DNA from: Pontibacter sp. E15-1
Lineage (GTDB): Bacteria; Bacteroidota; Bacteroidia; Cytophagales; Hymenobacteraceae
Assembly (NCBI RefSeq): GCF_022601975.1
Contig: NZ_JAKVIR010000009.1
Coordinates: 62,001-126,000 of the forward strand
DNA: 64,000 nucleotides
Reading direction: 5' to 3'
Below, piece by piece: positions 43,693-51,907 of this stretch. Positions within the stretch are counted from its first letter, which is position 1, and every line of letters starts with the position of its first letter. The position numbers were made by a program, and so were the translations under genes. The notes under the pieces were generated by a model, which was not told the origin of the DNA, ran no database searches, and saw nothing but the letters and a program-made list of their open reading frames with translations.

Positions 43693-43916
43693 TGATACTT
43701 TTCTTTTAAGTCATCTTCAGAATACAAATCTTCATCCTCTTCTAGAAAGTTGAAAACCTGAGACTCTGAGGCCAAATGTTGTATTCCTTCCGTTAGCATG
43801 CTGTCTTCTACTTTGCTCAGCAGAAATTCAGTGAAGTCAGAAACTTCCTTCAACTTCTGCTCCGGCAGCTTCGAAAGGTTTTCCAATGTCTTCTGTATAA
43901 GCAGTTGCCGCGTCAT
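43689..43916 (-). CDS. Antitoxin partner of the PemK/MazF-type toxin
   Basis: The 75-aa product is helical (MTRQLLIQKTLENLSKLPEQ, KLKEVSDFTEFLLSKVEDSM) and ends in an acidic tail (FLEEDEDLYSEDDLKEKYQ), as expected of a tail that masks a toxin surface. It precedes the toxin gene and overlaps it by 4 bp. I do not see a clear DNA-binding helix-turn-helix in the N-terminus. The resemblance is to DUF2281-like antitoxins, with some uncertainty. Confidence 0.72.
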   Translation of the reverse strand: MTRQLLIQKTLENLSKLPEQKLKEVSDFTEFLLSKVEDSMLTEGIQHLASESQVFNFLEEDEDLYSEDDLKEKYQ

Positions 43917-43970
43917 AAATTTGGTTTTATCATATTAAACGTAGTTTAACGGATACGGATTAGAGCATCG

Positions 43971-44019
43971 GCTACAGGGCACCAGACACTCACAGGTTTT
44001 GTAAACGCTGTGAGGTCTT
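43971..44019. repeat. Right flanking repeat of the toxin-antitoxin unit
   Basis: This 49-bp direct repeat matches 43263-43312, differing by one base deletion and two substitutions, and has the same CTCACAG/CTGTGAG palindrome. It ends 9 bp from the gldD stop codon. Confidence 0.8.
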
Positions 44020-44027
44020 CGGGATAC

Positions 44028-44651
44028 TTACTTCTTTTCTTGCCACTTCAGTGTGTTCAGCAGATGCACGATGTCCTTTTTCACGAACTCGATCACGGGG
44101 GCCAGCGAGTCGTTTTGGGTGGCAGTCCGGAAGTAGAGGGCGCCGCGCAGAAAATGCTGCGTCGAGTCGGTCACGTAAAACTGAAACTGGCTGGGCACTT
44201 CACCCTCCAACTCAAAAACGGCGGCCACATCGCCGGCAGGCGTCTTTATCTGCGACTCCTCGATGGCGTATGCCTTTATCTGGTGCTTTGCCGTAAGCTT
44301 GCGCGCGTCTTCCACCAGATCGTTCAGCATCTTCTGGCTGTTGTTGATGTCCTTGTAGGTGAGCTGCACATTGGCTCCGAGGCTGGGGTAGATGATGTTG
44401 ATCCAGTGCGGCTGCGCGATGCCGGAGGAGTCGGGGCGCACTTTGGCGTACTGTGAGAACTCGAAGGTATAGGGGTGGCTGTCCTGTAGGGGCTGGTAGG
44501 CAGCTTCTGGCAGGTCGATGCGGTTATACCCTTTTGGCTTAGGCGTATACTCCGACTCACAGGCCACCATGGCGGTTGCCAGGCAGAAGCCTAAAAATAG
44601 CTGAAGTTTATTAACTGACCTTCTGGAAGTGCTCTTTTTTATTTGCGACAT
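44028..44651 (-). CDS. gldD: Gliding motility lipoprotein GldD
   Basis: The 207-aa product has a lipobox Cys after [13 protein letters not shown] and then [20 protein letters not shown], the GldD signature. The rest is beta-rich with [20 protein letters not shown] and [20 protein letters not shown]. GldD is required for gliding in Flavobacterium, acting at the cell envelope with GldB. It overlaps gldE by 41 bp. Presence of gldD does not prove gliding, as many non-gliding Bacteroidota keep it. Confidence 0.92.
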   Translation of the reverse strand: MSQIKKSTSRRSVNKLQLFLGFCLATAMVACESEYTPKPKGYNRIDLPEAAYQPLQDSHPYTFEFSQYAKVRPDSSGIAQPHWINIIYPSLGANVQLTYKDINNSQKMLNDLVEDARKLTAKHQIKAYAIEESQIKTPAGDVAAVFELEGEVPSQFQFYVTDSTQHFLRGALYFRTATQNDSLAPVIEFVKKDIVHLLNTLKWQEKK

Positions 44652-45981
44652 TTATCTTAACTCTTTTCACACGCTTAAAGTCCGCCGACTCCACTGTAAA
44701 GTGGAACCTGCCGTATGCAACCTCCTCGCCCACGCGCGGAATGCGGGAGAACATAGCCAACAGCAGCCCGGCAACCGTTTCGTTCTCGCCTTTCACCTCA
44801 TTGAAGGTATCAAAAGGCGCCTCCACTACTTTGCAGAAGTCGTGGAGCGAGGTCTTGCCGTCAAATATAAACGTATTTTCGTCGAGTTGGGAATAGATGA
44901 TGTCATCGTCGTCGTCATACTCATCATTTATCTCGCCCACAATCTCCTCCACAATGTCCTCGAGGGTTAGCAAGCCGGACGCGGCCCCAAACTCGTTGAC
45001 CACGATGGCCATGTGCACATGCTTTTCCTTAAAATCCTTGAACAACTCGGGGATGCGCCTGGTCTCCTGCACGAAGAAAGGAGAGCGCACCAAACGCTGC
45101 CAGTTAAAGTCCGCGCCTTCGTGCAGGTGCGGGAGCAGGTCTTTGATGTATAAGATGCCCTCAATCTTGTCGGTGCCGGAGGTATAAACCGGTACCCGGG
45201 AGAAGCCCCACTGCACGATCAGGGGCAGCAGTTCCGGTAGGGTCATGGTAGTGCTGAAGGCGTTTATGTCCATGCGCGGGCGCATGATCTGCTTTACGGT
45301 AATAGAGCCGAAGTTTACCACCCCGCGCAGGATGCGGCGTTCCTCCGGCGATGTCTCGTCGTTGGTTAGGGCCACGTCGAGGCTGTGGTGCAGGTCCTCG
45401 ATGGTATGGTTGTAGCCTTTCATGCGGTAGTTTTTCTCGATATGGTCGCTGATGGACATCAGGAACCAGGAGAGCGGACTAAGCGGGGCCTCCAGGCGGT
45501 CCAGCACGGCAGCGGTGCGGCTCGTGATTTGCAAGCGCCTTTTCTGCACGTATACCTTTGGCAGCACCTCGCCGCAAAAGACAATGAAAAAAGTGGCAAA
45601 CAGCATACAGGCCGCCGTCACGCCCGCGGGCAAGGCCATGGTGCCAAACACCTGCCAGGCCACGTACGCAAACAGCGTGATGATGCTCACGTTGATGCCG
45701 TTGTTGAGAATAAGGATGGTGGTGAGGAGCTTGCGCGGGTTTTGCAGCAGCTGGTACACGCGTTGTTCAGCCGGCAATTTGCTGTTCTGGCACTGCGCCA
45801 GTTCCCGCTCCGATAGAGAGAAAAAAGCTGCCTCCGCCCCCGAAGTGAGGGCAGAGAGCAGCAAGAGGATAAAGCCGGCCAAAATGGCGGCCAAGTATTC
45901 AAACCTGAGTTGGGTAAGCGAACTTTCCAGGATCTGGAGCAAACCGTAACTCAAGGGGTCTCCGGAATCTATACTTTCCAA
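44611..45981 (-). CDS. gldE: Gliding motility-associated protein GldE (CNNM/CorC-type)
   Basis: The N-terminal domain has membrane helices ([60 protein letters not shown]) of the CNNM/DUF21 type. A tandem CBS pair follows ([40 protein letters not shown]), then a CorC_HlyC domain near the C-terminus. Relatives transport or sense Mg2+ or Co2+; GldE overlaps functionally with GldD in Flavobacterium. The length of 456 aa fits, and the neighbours are as in other Bacteroidota. Confidence 0.93.
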   Translation of the reverse strand: MESIDSGDPLSYGLLQILESSLTQLRFEYLAAILAGFILLLLSALTSGAEAAFFSLSERELAQCQNSKLPAEQRVYQLLQNPRKLLTTILILNNGINVSIITLFAYVAWQVFGTMALPAGVTAACMLFATFFIVFCGEVLPKVYVQKRRLQITSRTAAVLDRLEAPLSPLSWFLMSISDHIEKNYRMKGYNHTIEDLHHSLDVALTNDETSPEERRILRGVVNFGSITVKQIMRPRMDINAFSTTMTLPELLPLIVQWGFSRVPVYTSGTDKIEGILYIKDLLPHLHEGADFNWQRLVRSPFFVQETRRIPELFKDFKEKHVHMAIVVNEFGAASGLLTLEDIVEEIVGEINDEYDDDDDIIYSQLDENTFIFDGKTSLHDFCKVVEAPFDTFNEVKGENETVAGLLLAMFSRIPRVGEEVAYGRFHFTVESADFKRVKRVKINVANKKEHFQKVS

Positions 45982-46007
45982 AATTGGTGCATTAGGTGGA
46001 ACATGGG

Positions 46008-46505
46008 TTAGAACGGCAAGTCGTCAGGCTCATCGTTCTGCTGGAAGCTGGACGCGCCGCCACTGCCGCCGTAACTACTGCTGCCTGAAGAGGAAGCTGC
46101 GGGTGAAGGAGAGGCAGATGCGGAAGACGCCTGATACTGGCCACCGCCACTGCTGCTATTATCGTCGCCAGTAGGGCGACCACCCAGCATGGTCATGTTG
46201 TCGGCAACAATCTCGGTGCTGTAGCGCTGGATGCCTTCCTTGTCCTGGTAATTGTTAGTTCTGAGCTTCCCTTCGATATAGACTGGGTTGCCCTTCTTGA
46301 GGTACTTCTCGGCCACCTCGGCCAGGCCCCGCCATACCACGATGTTGTGCCACTCGGTGCGCTCCTGGCGCTGGCCACTTTTGTCCTTGAAGGTCTCGGA
46401 GGTGGCGATAGGGAAGCGGGCTACCGATACGCCGCCTTCCAAATGACGTACTTCCGGGTCTTTGCCCAGGTTTCCGATCAAAATCACTTTGTTTACACTT
46501 GCCAT
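46008..46505 (-). CDS. ssb: Single-stranded DNA-binding protein
   Basis: From the ATG at 46505 the product is 165 aa: OB fold with [40 protein letters not shown] and [21 protein letters not shown] long Ser/Gly/Gln linker follows and the acidic tip is NDEPDDLPF, which binds SSB partner proteins. An upstream start at 46598 would add 31 non-conserved residues. It sits between gldE and mutY in the typical order. Confidence 0.96.
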   Translation of the reverse strand: MASVNKVILIGNLGKDPEVRHLEGGVSVARFPIATSETFKDKSGQRQERTEWHNIVVWRGLAEVAEKYLKKGNPVYIEGKLRTNNYQDKEGIQRYSTEIVADNMTMLGGRPTGDDNSSSGGGQYQASSASASPSPAASSSGSSSYGGSGGASSFQQNDEPDDLPF

Positions 46506-46611
46506 GCTTTTTAGATAATATAAAATGAATTGGGCTACTCCAGCAACCAAGCTGGAGGAAATATGGCTTACTGAAACGAATAATGCTTTTTCCCGCACAA
46601 AAGTTTCAGCC

Positions 46612-47703
46612 CTATAAATATACTAAAATCTTCGCATTCTGCAAATAGCTGTTGATAAGAATTGGCTTCGGTAATTCCTCGATTTCTTTTACGGAATAAA
46701 GGGCCAGCCGGGCCTCCTGGAGTACTTTTTCCGGCAGCGGGGCCTTGAGGTGTATGCGGTAGAAGCGTGCCGTTATTCGCTGATGGCTCAACAGGTGCCT
46801 GTAATCTTTTGCGGGGGGTTGAAGTTGTGCCGTGTCCAGTGTCAGCCCAGCGTGCTGCAACTCGGGGACGAGGGCCTCCAGCGGCAGGTCTTTGTGAGCG
46901 CTCTCATACAGGTAAAAGTCGTACAGCCCCTGCCAGATGTCGCCTTCCAATCGCTTGCGCATATAAAACCTGCCTGCATGCTCCAGTACGAGGTAATGAA
47001 AATAGCGCGGCCGCGCGGCTTTTGCCTTTGCCTTCACCGGAAGCTCCTGCACCATGCCATGGGTAAAGGCGAAGCAGCTTTGCTGCAGCGGGCAGAAAAG
47101 GCAGTCGGGCATGACGGGGGTGCACTGGATGGCCCCAAACTCCATGATGGCCTGGTTATACCTGTCTGGGGCGTCGGCAGGCACCAGCGTGTCGGCCAGT
47201 TGCTGGAACACCTTACGCGAGGCGGGGGCTGCGATGTCGTCGGAGAGGCCGAACACGCGGGCCAGCACCCGAAACACGTTGCCATCCAGCACGGCCACCT
47301 GCTCTTTAAAAGCGAAGGCGGCGATGGCGGCGGCGGTATAGCTGCCGACCCCCTTCAGCCTGAGCAGCCCGGCATAGTTGTTGGGGAAGTGGCCACCCAA
47401 GTCATCCGTCACTATTTTGGCCGTGTGGTGCATGTTGCGCGCCCTGGAGTAGTAGCCCAGGCCCTGCCAGAGGCGCAGCACCTCGTCTTGGGGGGCTGCG
47501 GCCAGTTGCTGCACGGTAGGGTATGTGTCCACGAACTTCTGGTAATAGGGCAGGCCCTGGGCCACGCGTGTCTGCTGCAGAATCACCTCCGACAGCCAGA
47601 TGCGGTATGGGTCGGTGGTGTCGCGCCAGGGCAGGTCGCGTTTGTGGCGGCCGTACCACTGCAGGAGGGTATGGGGGAAGGATGCGTGCGCCGGGGGGGC
47701 CAT
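46612..47703 (-). CDS. mutY: A/G-specific adenine glycosylase
   Basis: MutY removes adenine mispaired with 8-oxoguanine. The catalytic Glu is in [20 protein letters not shown], the helix-hairpin-helix is [20 protein letters not shown] and the catalytic Asp is in [15 protein letters not shown]. The four Cys of the 4Fe-4S cluster appear as [17 protein letters not shown]. The C-terminal NUDIX-like domain ([20 protein letters not shown]) recognises 8-oxoG. The 363-aa length is normal. Confidence 0.97.
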   Translation of the reverse strand: MAPPAHASFPHTLLQWYGRHKRDLPWRDTTDPYRIWLSEVILQQTRVAQGLPYYQKFVDTYPTVQQLAAAPQDEVLRLWQGLGYYSRARNMHHTAKIVTDDLGGHFPNNYAGLLRLKGVGSYTAAAIAAFAFKEQVAVLDGNVFRVLARVFGLSDDIAAPASRKVFQQLADTLVPADAPDRYNQAIMEFGAIQCTPVMPDCLFCPLQQSCFAFTHGMVQELPVKAKAKAARPRYFHYLVLEHAGRFYMRKRLEGDIWQGLYDFYLYESAHKDLPLEALVPELQHAGLTLDTAQLQPPAKDYRHLLSHQRITARFYRIHLKAPLPEKVLQEARLALYSVKEIEELPKPILINSYLQNAKILVYL

Positions 47704-48039
47704 GGCGGAGGTATAAATTAGACGGTTTTAAGATGCGATAACAAGTCAAATTACGCGAATGTTTACCGGTGGTGCAACAACGTTGAAAATCGAGTGCAAT
47801 TGAAATATAACGCGGCACGCCCGCGTTAAGGGGGCGTGCGGGAGGCGGGGCGATGCGAAATCCGGCCTTTGCCGGGGCTAACGCTGTGCATATGAGGCAG
47901 TAATAAATTACAGGGAATGCTTTTACTTGTCGAAAAGTAAAACTACCTTTGTGCCCCGAAAATCAGTAAGTGGACGGCTAAGCTGATAGTAAATAGTTGA
48001 TAGCTAACTTATTATTTAAATTTATAAAAATCTAAGAAA
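47704..48039. other. 336-bp divergent interval between mutY and HU
   Basis: It includes the HU -7 box at 47944-47951 and the palindromic-like AGCTGATAGTAAATAGTTGAT near 47980-48001. A G/C-rich patch lies at 47815-47880. No gene is evident. Confidence 0.5.
47944..47951 (+). promoter_or_regulatory. -7 box of the HU-gene promoter
   Basis: TACCTTTG matches TAnnTTTG. A TTG 14 bp upstream is too close for a standard -33. The leader would be about 80 bases, long enough for regulation. Confidence 0.6.
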
Positions 48040-48345
48040 GTGACTAAAGCAGAAGTAATATCAGAAGTTGCTGATAAAACAGGGATCGACAAAGCAGATG
48101 TACAGGCCACAGTAGAGGCTTTTTTCAAGGTGGTAAAAGACTCTATGGCAGATGGGAATAACATCTACGTGAGAGGTTTTGGAAGCTTTGTAAACAAGAA
48201 GCGCGCGAAGAAAGTAGCCCGCAACATCTCCAAAAACACGTCAATTATCATTGACGAGCATTTTATACCAAGCTTCAAGCCGTCTAAGACCTTCATTCAG
48301 AAGATCAAAAACAGCAAAAAGATACAGGAGCTCACGCATTCTTAA
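48040..48345 (+). CDS. HU-family DNA-binding protein
   Basis: The GTG start gives MTKAEVISEVADKTGIDKAD, with GNNIYVRGFGSFVNKKRAKK and ARNISKNTSIIIDEHFIPSF, the HU/IHF beta arms and core. HU bends DNA and organises the nucleoid. The 101-aa length, with the C-terminal extension KIKNSKKIQELTHS, is slightly longer than the E. coli protein. It is followed by the TPR gene with its own -7 box. Confidence 0.92.
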   Translation: MTKAEVISEVADKTGIDKADVQATVEAFFKVVKDSMADGNNIYVRGFGSFVNKKRAKKVARNISKNTSIIIDEHFIPSFKPSKTFIQKIKNSKKIQELTHS

Positions 48346-48352
48346 TTTTTTG

Positions 48353-48360
48353 TATCTTTG
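48353..48360 (+). promoter_or_regulatory. -7 box of the TPR-gene promoter
   Basis: TATCTTTG matches TAnnTTTG and lies 8 bp after the HU stop, with a leader of about 40 bp to the next ATG. No TTG is seen 17-23 bp upstream. Confidence 0.55.
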
Positions 48361-48408
48361 CTGCTCTGAACAGTTTTAAATTCTAGAAACAGCCCTTAGG
48401 TAAAAAGA

Positions 48409-49269
48409 ATGTCACGGACACAAATATTGATTGTTGTTGCAGCCGTCGTGTTGGTCGCTGTCATGTTCTTTTTGCCTAAAGTGGTTGTAAACGAAGAGGA
48501 TAAAGCTAACTTTGCCAAAGGCGGGGCGACGGAGGCGGGCCACTCGGAAGATGACGGCCATGACCACGGGGCAACCGCCGAAGGCGGCCCGGCAGACGCG
48601 CACATGACGGCCTCGCCGGAGCAGATGATGGAACTGGCCACAGCGCGCGCCAAATACAACAAAACCACCGACACCCAGGCCCGCATGCGCATTGCCTCCG
48701 AACTGGCAGCGGCGTATGCCACAGCCAGCAAGTACGACAGCGCCGGGTACTACTACCAGGTGGCCGCAGAAGCGCGCGGCGGCGAGAAGAGTTACAAAAA
48801 AGCCGGGGATGCCTACTATGAGGCGTTTACCTTCGCAGCCACGCAGGACCGCGCCGCTGAGTTAGGCGGCAAGGCCCGCGACATGTACGCGCAGGTGCTG
48901 AAGAACAATCCGTCGGACCTGGATGCCAAAACTAACGTGGCAATGACGTATATTGCCAGCACAAACCCGATGCAGGGGATTACGCTGCTTCGGGAGGTGA
49001 TTGCCTCAGACCCGAACAACGAGAAGGCCCTGTTTAACCTGGGCATTCTCTCTATTCAGTCTGGGCAGCACGACAGGGCGGTAGAGCGCTTCCGGAAACT
49101 GGTGGAGGTAAACCCCAACCACGTGGAAGGAACCTTCTATTTGGCGGTGTCGTTGGCAAATACGGGGCAGAAGGAAGAGGCCAGGGCCCTGTTTACCAAG
49201 GTAAAAGGCCTCAGCAACGACCCTGCGCTGGCTGCATCCGTGGATGAGGAGCTGGCAAAGCTGAACTAA
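48409..49269 (+). CDS. TPR-repeat protein with N-terminal membrane anchor
   Basis: The 286-aa product has an N-terminal hydrophobic helix (ILIVVAAVVLVAVMFFLPKV), a His/Asp/Gly-rich linker (GHSEDDGHDHGATAEGGPAD) and TPR repeats in the rest (AGYYYQVAAEARGGEKSYKK, EKALFNLGILSIQSGQHDRA, VEGTFYLAVSLANTGQKEEA). It is likely a periplasmic scaffold tethered to the inner membrane. The order HU, TPR protein, mS38-like peptide, RNase E/G recurs in Bacteroidota as I recall it. The His-rich linker might bind metal. Confidence 0.82.
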   Translation: MSRTQILIVVAAVVLVAVMFFLPKVVVNEEDKANFAKGGATEAGHSEDDGHDHGATAEGGPADAHMTASPEQMMELATARAKYNKTTDTQARMRIASELAAAYATASKYDSAGYYYQVAAEARGGEKSYKKAGDAYYEAFTFAATQDRAAELGGKARDMYAQVLKNNPSDLDAKTNVAMTYIASTNPMQGITLLREVIASDPNNEKALFNLGILSIQSGQHDRAVERFRKLVEVNPNHVEGTFYLAVSLANTGQKEEARALFTKVKGLSNDPALAASVDEELAKLN

Positions 49270-49310
49270 CGAATTAAAGAAATCATTTATACCACAAAAA
49301 AACCAAGACT

Positions 49311-49400
49311 ATGCCTTGCGGAAAGAAAAGAAAAAGACATAAAATTGCTACTCACAAGAGAAAGAAGCGCTTGAGAAAAAACAGACATAAGAAGAAGTAA
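49311..49400 (+). CDS. Small basic COX24/AURKAIP1 (mS38-like) domain peptide
   Basis: A 29-residue frame begins MPCGKKRKRHKIATHKRKK and ends RLRKNRHKKK. About two thirds of its residues are Lys, Arg or His. It matches the Bacteroidota peptide with the COX24_C domain, related to the mitochondrial ribosomal protein mS38. It is probably a ribosome component. The gene is too short for standard open-frame cut-offs and is easily missed. It lies between the TPR gene and the RNase E/G gene and is followed by a short hairpin. Confidence 0.85.
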   Translation: MPCGKKRKRHKIATHKRKKRLRKNRHKKK

Positions 49401-49420
49401 TTTCTTCTGCGTTTAGTAGG

Positions 49421-49446
49421 GCCCACTTTGCTATGCAAAAGTGGGC
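49421..49446 (+). terminator. Short hairpin between the mS38-like peptide and RNase E/G
   Basis: GCCCACTTT (49421-49429) pairs with AAAGTGGGC (49438-49446), followed by TTTGGTCTT. It may be a weak terminator or attenuator. Confidence 0.65.
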
Positions 49447-49484
49447 TTTGGTCTTATACATCCTAAATAACCATTTGAGAAAAA

Positions 49485-51080
49485 TTGAGTAACGAACTGA
49501 TTATCAATTCTACTCAGGATGGGGAACGCATCGCGCTTTTGCAGGATAAGCGCCTGGTAGAGTATCACTTCGAGTCGAAAGACACGGACTACATTGTAGG
49601 GGATATTTTTCTGGGCACTGTGAAGAAAGTGATGCCTGGCCTAAACGCTGCTTTTATCGATATTGGCTACCACAAAGATGCTTTTTTGCATTACCATGAT
49701 CTGGGAGCGAATATAAAGACGCTTAACAAGTATGTTAAAGCAGCGCAGACACAGAAGAACGCTTCATCTAAACTCAACCAGTTTAAGTTTGAGCCCGAAA
49801 TAGACAAGCTCGGCAAAATGGCTGACGTCCTGAAAAAAGGGCAGCAGCTGTTGGTGCAGATCGTAAAAGAGCCGATATCTACCAAGGGCCCACGCCTCTC
49901 CTGCGAAATTTCGCTGGCTGGCCGCTACCTGGTGCTCGTGCCGTTCTCAAACACGGTAAGCGTATCCAAGAAGATCGTCAGCAAGGAAGAGCGCACACGC
50001 CTGAAGCGACTGATCACCTCCATTAAGCCAGAGAACTTTGGCGTAATCATCAGGACGGTGGCAGAGGGCCGCGAAGTGGCAGAGCTCGACAGAGACCTGC
50101 GCAACATGGTCGCAAACTGGGAAGAGGGCTTTAAGACGCTCAGAATAGCAAAGCCAAACGACAAAGTCATCGGCGAGCTGAACCGTTCTTCCTCCATCTT
50201 GAGGGATTTATTAAACGAGAGCTTTGACAGCATAGTAGTCGACGAAACGACCCTCTATGACGACATCAAGGCATACATCAGTAGTATTGCGCCAGACAGG
50301 CTAAACATCCTGAAGCATTACACTGGTAAGACGAAAACCTTTGAACACTTTAACATCGAGAAACAGCTGAAGGCTGCTTTCGGCAAGACAGTGACCATAC
50401 CGGGCGGCGGATACCTGGTAATTGAGCACACCGAAGCGCTGCATGTGGTGGATGTGAACAGTGGGAACAAATCCAATACCGAAACCGATCAGGAGGCAAC
50501 CGCGCTGAACGTGAACATGATGGCAGCCAAAGAAGTGGCCCGCCAACTGCGCCTCCGGGATATAGGTGGTATCATTGTGATTGACTTCATTGACATGAAG
50601 TCGCCGGAAAACCGCCAGAAAGTATATGAGGTGGTAAAGGAGGAAATGAAGCGCGACCGGTCCCGGTCCACTGTTCTTCCCATCTCCAAGTTTGGCCTGA
50701 TGCAGATTACCCGGCAGCGGGTGAGGCCAGAGCAAAACATTATTACCGGCGAAGTTTGCCCAACCTGCAACGGCACCGGTAAGATTACCGCCAGTATACT
50801 GGTGACAGATGAAATTGACGCAGCGGTAGACGACCTGCTGACCAGCCATAATCACAAAAGCCTGACGCTGTACCTGCATCCGTTTTTGTATAGCTATTAT
50901 ACAAAAGGCATGGTATCGAGGCAGATGAAATGGTTCTTCAAGTACTTTAAATGGGTTACGCTTGTAAAAGACACCTCCCTGGGCATCATGGACTTTAAAG
51001 TGATGGACGACCGGGGCGAAGAGATCGAGCTGCGCGCAACGCTTGCAGTGGATCCTGCTGTTGTGGCGGATGACGTTTAA
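49485..51080 (+). CDS. rng: Ribonuclease E/G family protein
   Basis: This 5'-end-sensing endoribonuclease acts in rRNA maturation and mRNA decay. The start is TTG at 49485, giving SNELIINSTQDGERIALLQD. An S1-like domain (residues 30-130) holds GDIFLGTVKKVMPGLNAAFI and GYHKDAFLHYHDLG. The catalytic Asp residues are in HVVDVNSGNKSNTETDQ and GGIIVIDFIDMKSPENRQKV. The Zn-link CPTCNGTGKI follows. The 531-aa length matches RNase G, without a long C-terminal scaffold. Confidence 0.93.
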   Translation: MSNELIINSTQDGERIALLQDKRLVEYHFESKDTDYIVGDIFLGTVKKVMPGLNAAFIDIGYHKDAFLHYHDLGANIKTLNKYVKAAQTQKNASSKLNQFKFEPEIDKLGKMADVLKKGQQLLVQIVKEPISTKGPRLSCEISLAGRYLVLVPFSNTVSVSKKIVSKEERTRLKRLITSIKPENFGVIIRTVAEGREVAELDRDLRNMVANWEEGFKTLRIAKPNDKVIGELNRSSSILRDLLNESFDSIVVDETTLYDDIKAYISSIAPDRLNILKHYTGKTKTFEHFNIEKQLKAAFGKTVTIPGGGYLVIEHTEALHVVDVNSGNKSNTETDQEATALNVNMMAAKEVARQLRLRDIGGIIVIDFIDMKSPENRQKVYEVVKEEMKRDRSRSTVLPISKFGLMQITRQRVRPEQNIITGEVCPTCNGTGKITASILVTDEIDAAVDDLLTSHNHKSLTLYLHPFLYSYYTKGMVSRQMKWFFKYFKWVTLVKDTSLGIMDFKVMDDRGEEIELRATLAVDPAVVADDV

Positions 51081-51095
51081 AGACACTCTATACTA

Positions 51096-51132
51096 AAAAG
51101 CCCCTGCCAGATCTTAACTGGCAGGGGCTTTT
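51096..51132. terminator. Bidirectional terminator between rng and the OMP gene
   Basis: AAAAGCCCCTGCCAG (51096-51110) pairs with CTGGCAGGGGCTTTT (51118-51132), a 15-bp stem with A/T runs on both sides. Confidence 0.9.
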
Positions 51133-51161
51133 GCTTTAAACAGGTATGGTATGGGGAAGTG

Positions 51162-51833
51162 TTAGAACTTCACGCCCACGTCAAGAGACACGCTGTTGTT
51201 CTTCAGGCCGATGTTTTTGTCGCCGAGCAGCTTCTCGTAATAGTCGTCGATATCCGTGAGGCCGCGGTGATAGGTGAGGCCGCCAAAAATCTTTGTGCTC
51301 TGGCCCATCTGGTACTCCACGCCACCGCCCAGCAGGGCGTCTGCCTCGAATATGTTGAAGCGCTTGAGCGCTTTGTCGCCGTCAATCACCTTTTTGCCAT
51401 TTACCTGAGCGGCCACTTTGGTGTTCAGGGAGCCTCCCACCTGAAAGTAGGCGATGGTGCCCGGGGCCACTTCGTTGGTGAACAGTTTCAGGGTAACCGG
51501 AAGCTCAATATACTGCAGGGAGATGTCGTCTTTGCCCCGCGTGGTTACCGTGGAGCCGGAGCCGTCTTCGCGGGTATAGTTGTAGGATATCTCGCTACCT
51601 TTGCTGCGGTACAGCAGGCCGGTGCTGAAGGCATAGTTCTGGGCGAAAAAATAGTCGGCCACCACGCCCACACCCAGCCGCAAACTGCTGCTCTCTTTCT
51701 TAAAGTTATACCTGTCTTCGGCAATAAAACGGTTACCCGTGATGTTTGGAGACAGCATCAGGCCAATCTCAACCTGGGCCATTGCCGAGAATCCCAAGAC
51801 GAGGAACAACGTCAGGAGTGTAAGTTTTTTCAT
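51162..51833 (-). CDS. Outer-membrane beta-barrel protein
   Basis: A signal peptide (MKKLTLLTLFLVLGFSAMAQ) precedes an eight-strand-like barrel: VEIGLMLSPNITGNRFIAED, LRLGVGVVADYFFAQNYAFS, GSEISYNYTREDGSG, and FGGLTYHRGLTDIDDYYEKL with the end SVSLDVGVKF. The C-terminal Phe is typical of BAM substrates. It resembles the PorT/OmpW class. The function is unknown. The gene is divergent from gldB with overlapping opposed -7 boxes. Confidence 0.85.
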   Translation of the reverse strand: MKKLTLLTLFLVLGFSAMAQVEIGLMLSPNITGNRFIAEDRYNFKKESSSLRLGVGVVADYFFAQNYAFSTGLLYRSKGSEISYNYTREDGSGSTVTTRGKDDISLQYIELPVTLKLFTNEVAPGTIAYFQVGGSLNTKVAAQVNGKKVIDGDKALKRFNIFEADALLGGGVEYQMGQSTKIFGGLTYHRGLTDIDDYYEKLLGDKNIGLKNNSVSLDVGVKF

Positions 51834-51882
51834 AAGTATAGTTTAATTATGCTTCGTGTTACCCTAATACGACGGAACACCC

Positions 51883-51900
51883 TATTTTTGTACAAAGATA
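51883..51900. promoter_or_regulatory. Opposed -7 boxes for gldB (+) and the OMP gene (-)
   Basis: TATTTTTG (51883-51890) on the plus strand and TATCTTTG on the minus strand (51900-51893) are 2 bp apart and face each other. Transcription starts predicted from them would lie within each other's box, so polymerases should exclude one another. Confidence 0.5.
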
Positions 51901-51907
51901 CGCAACA

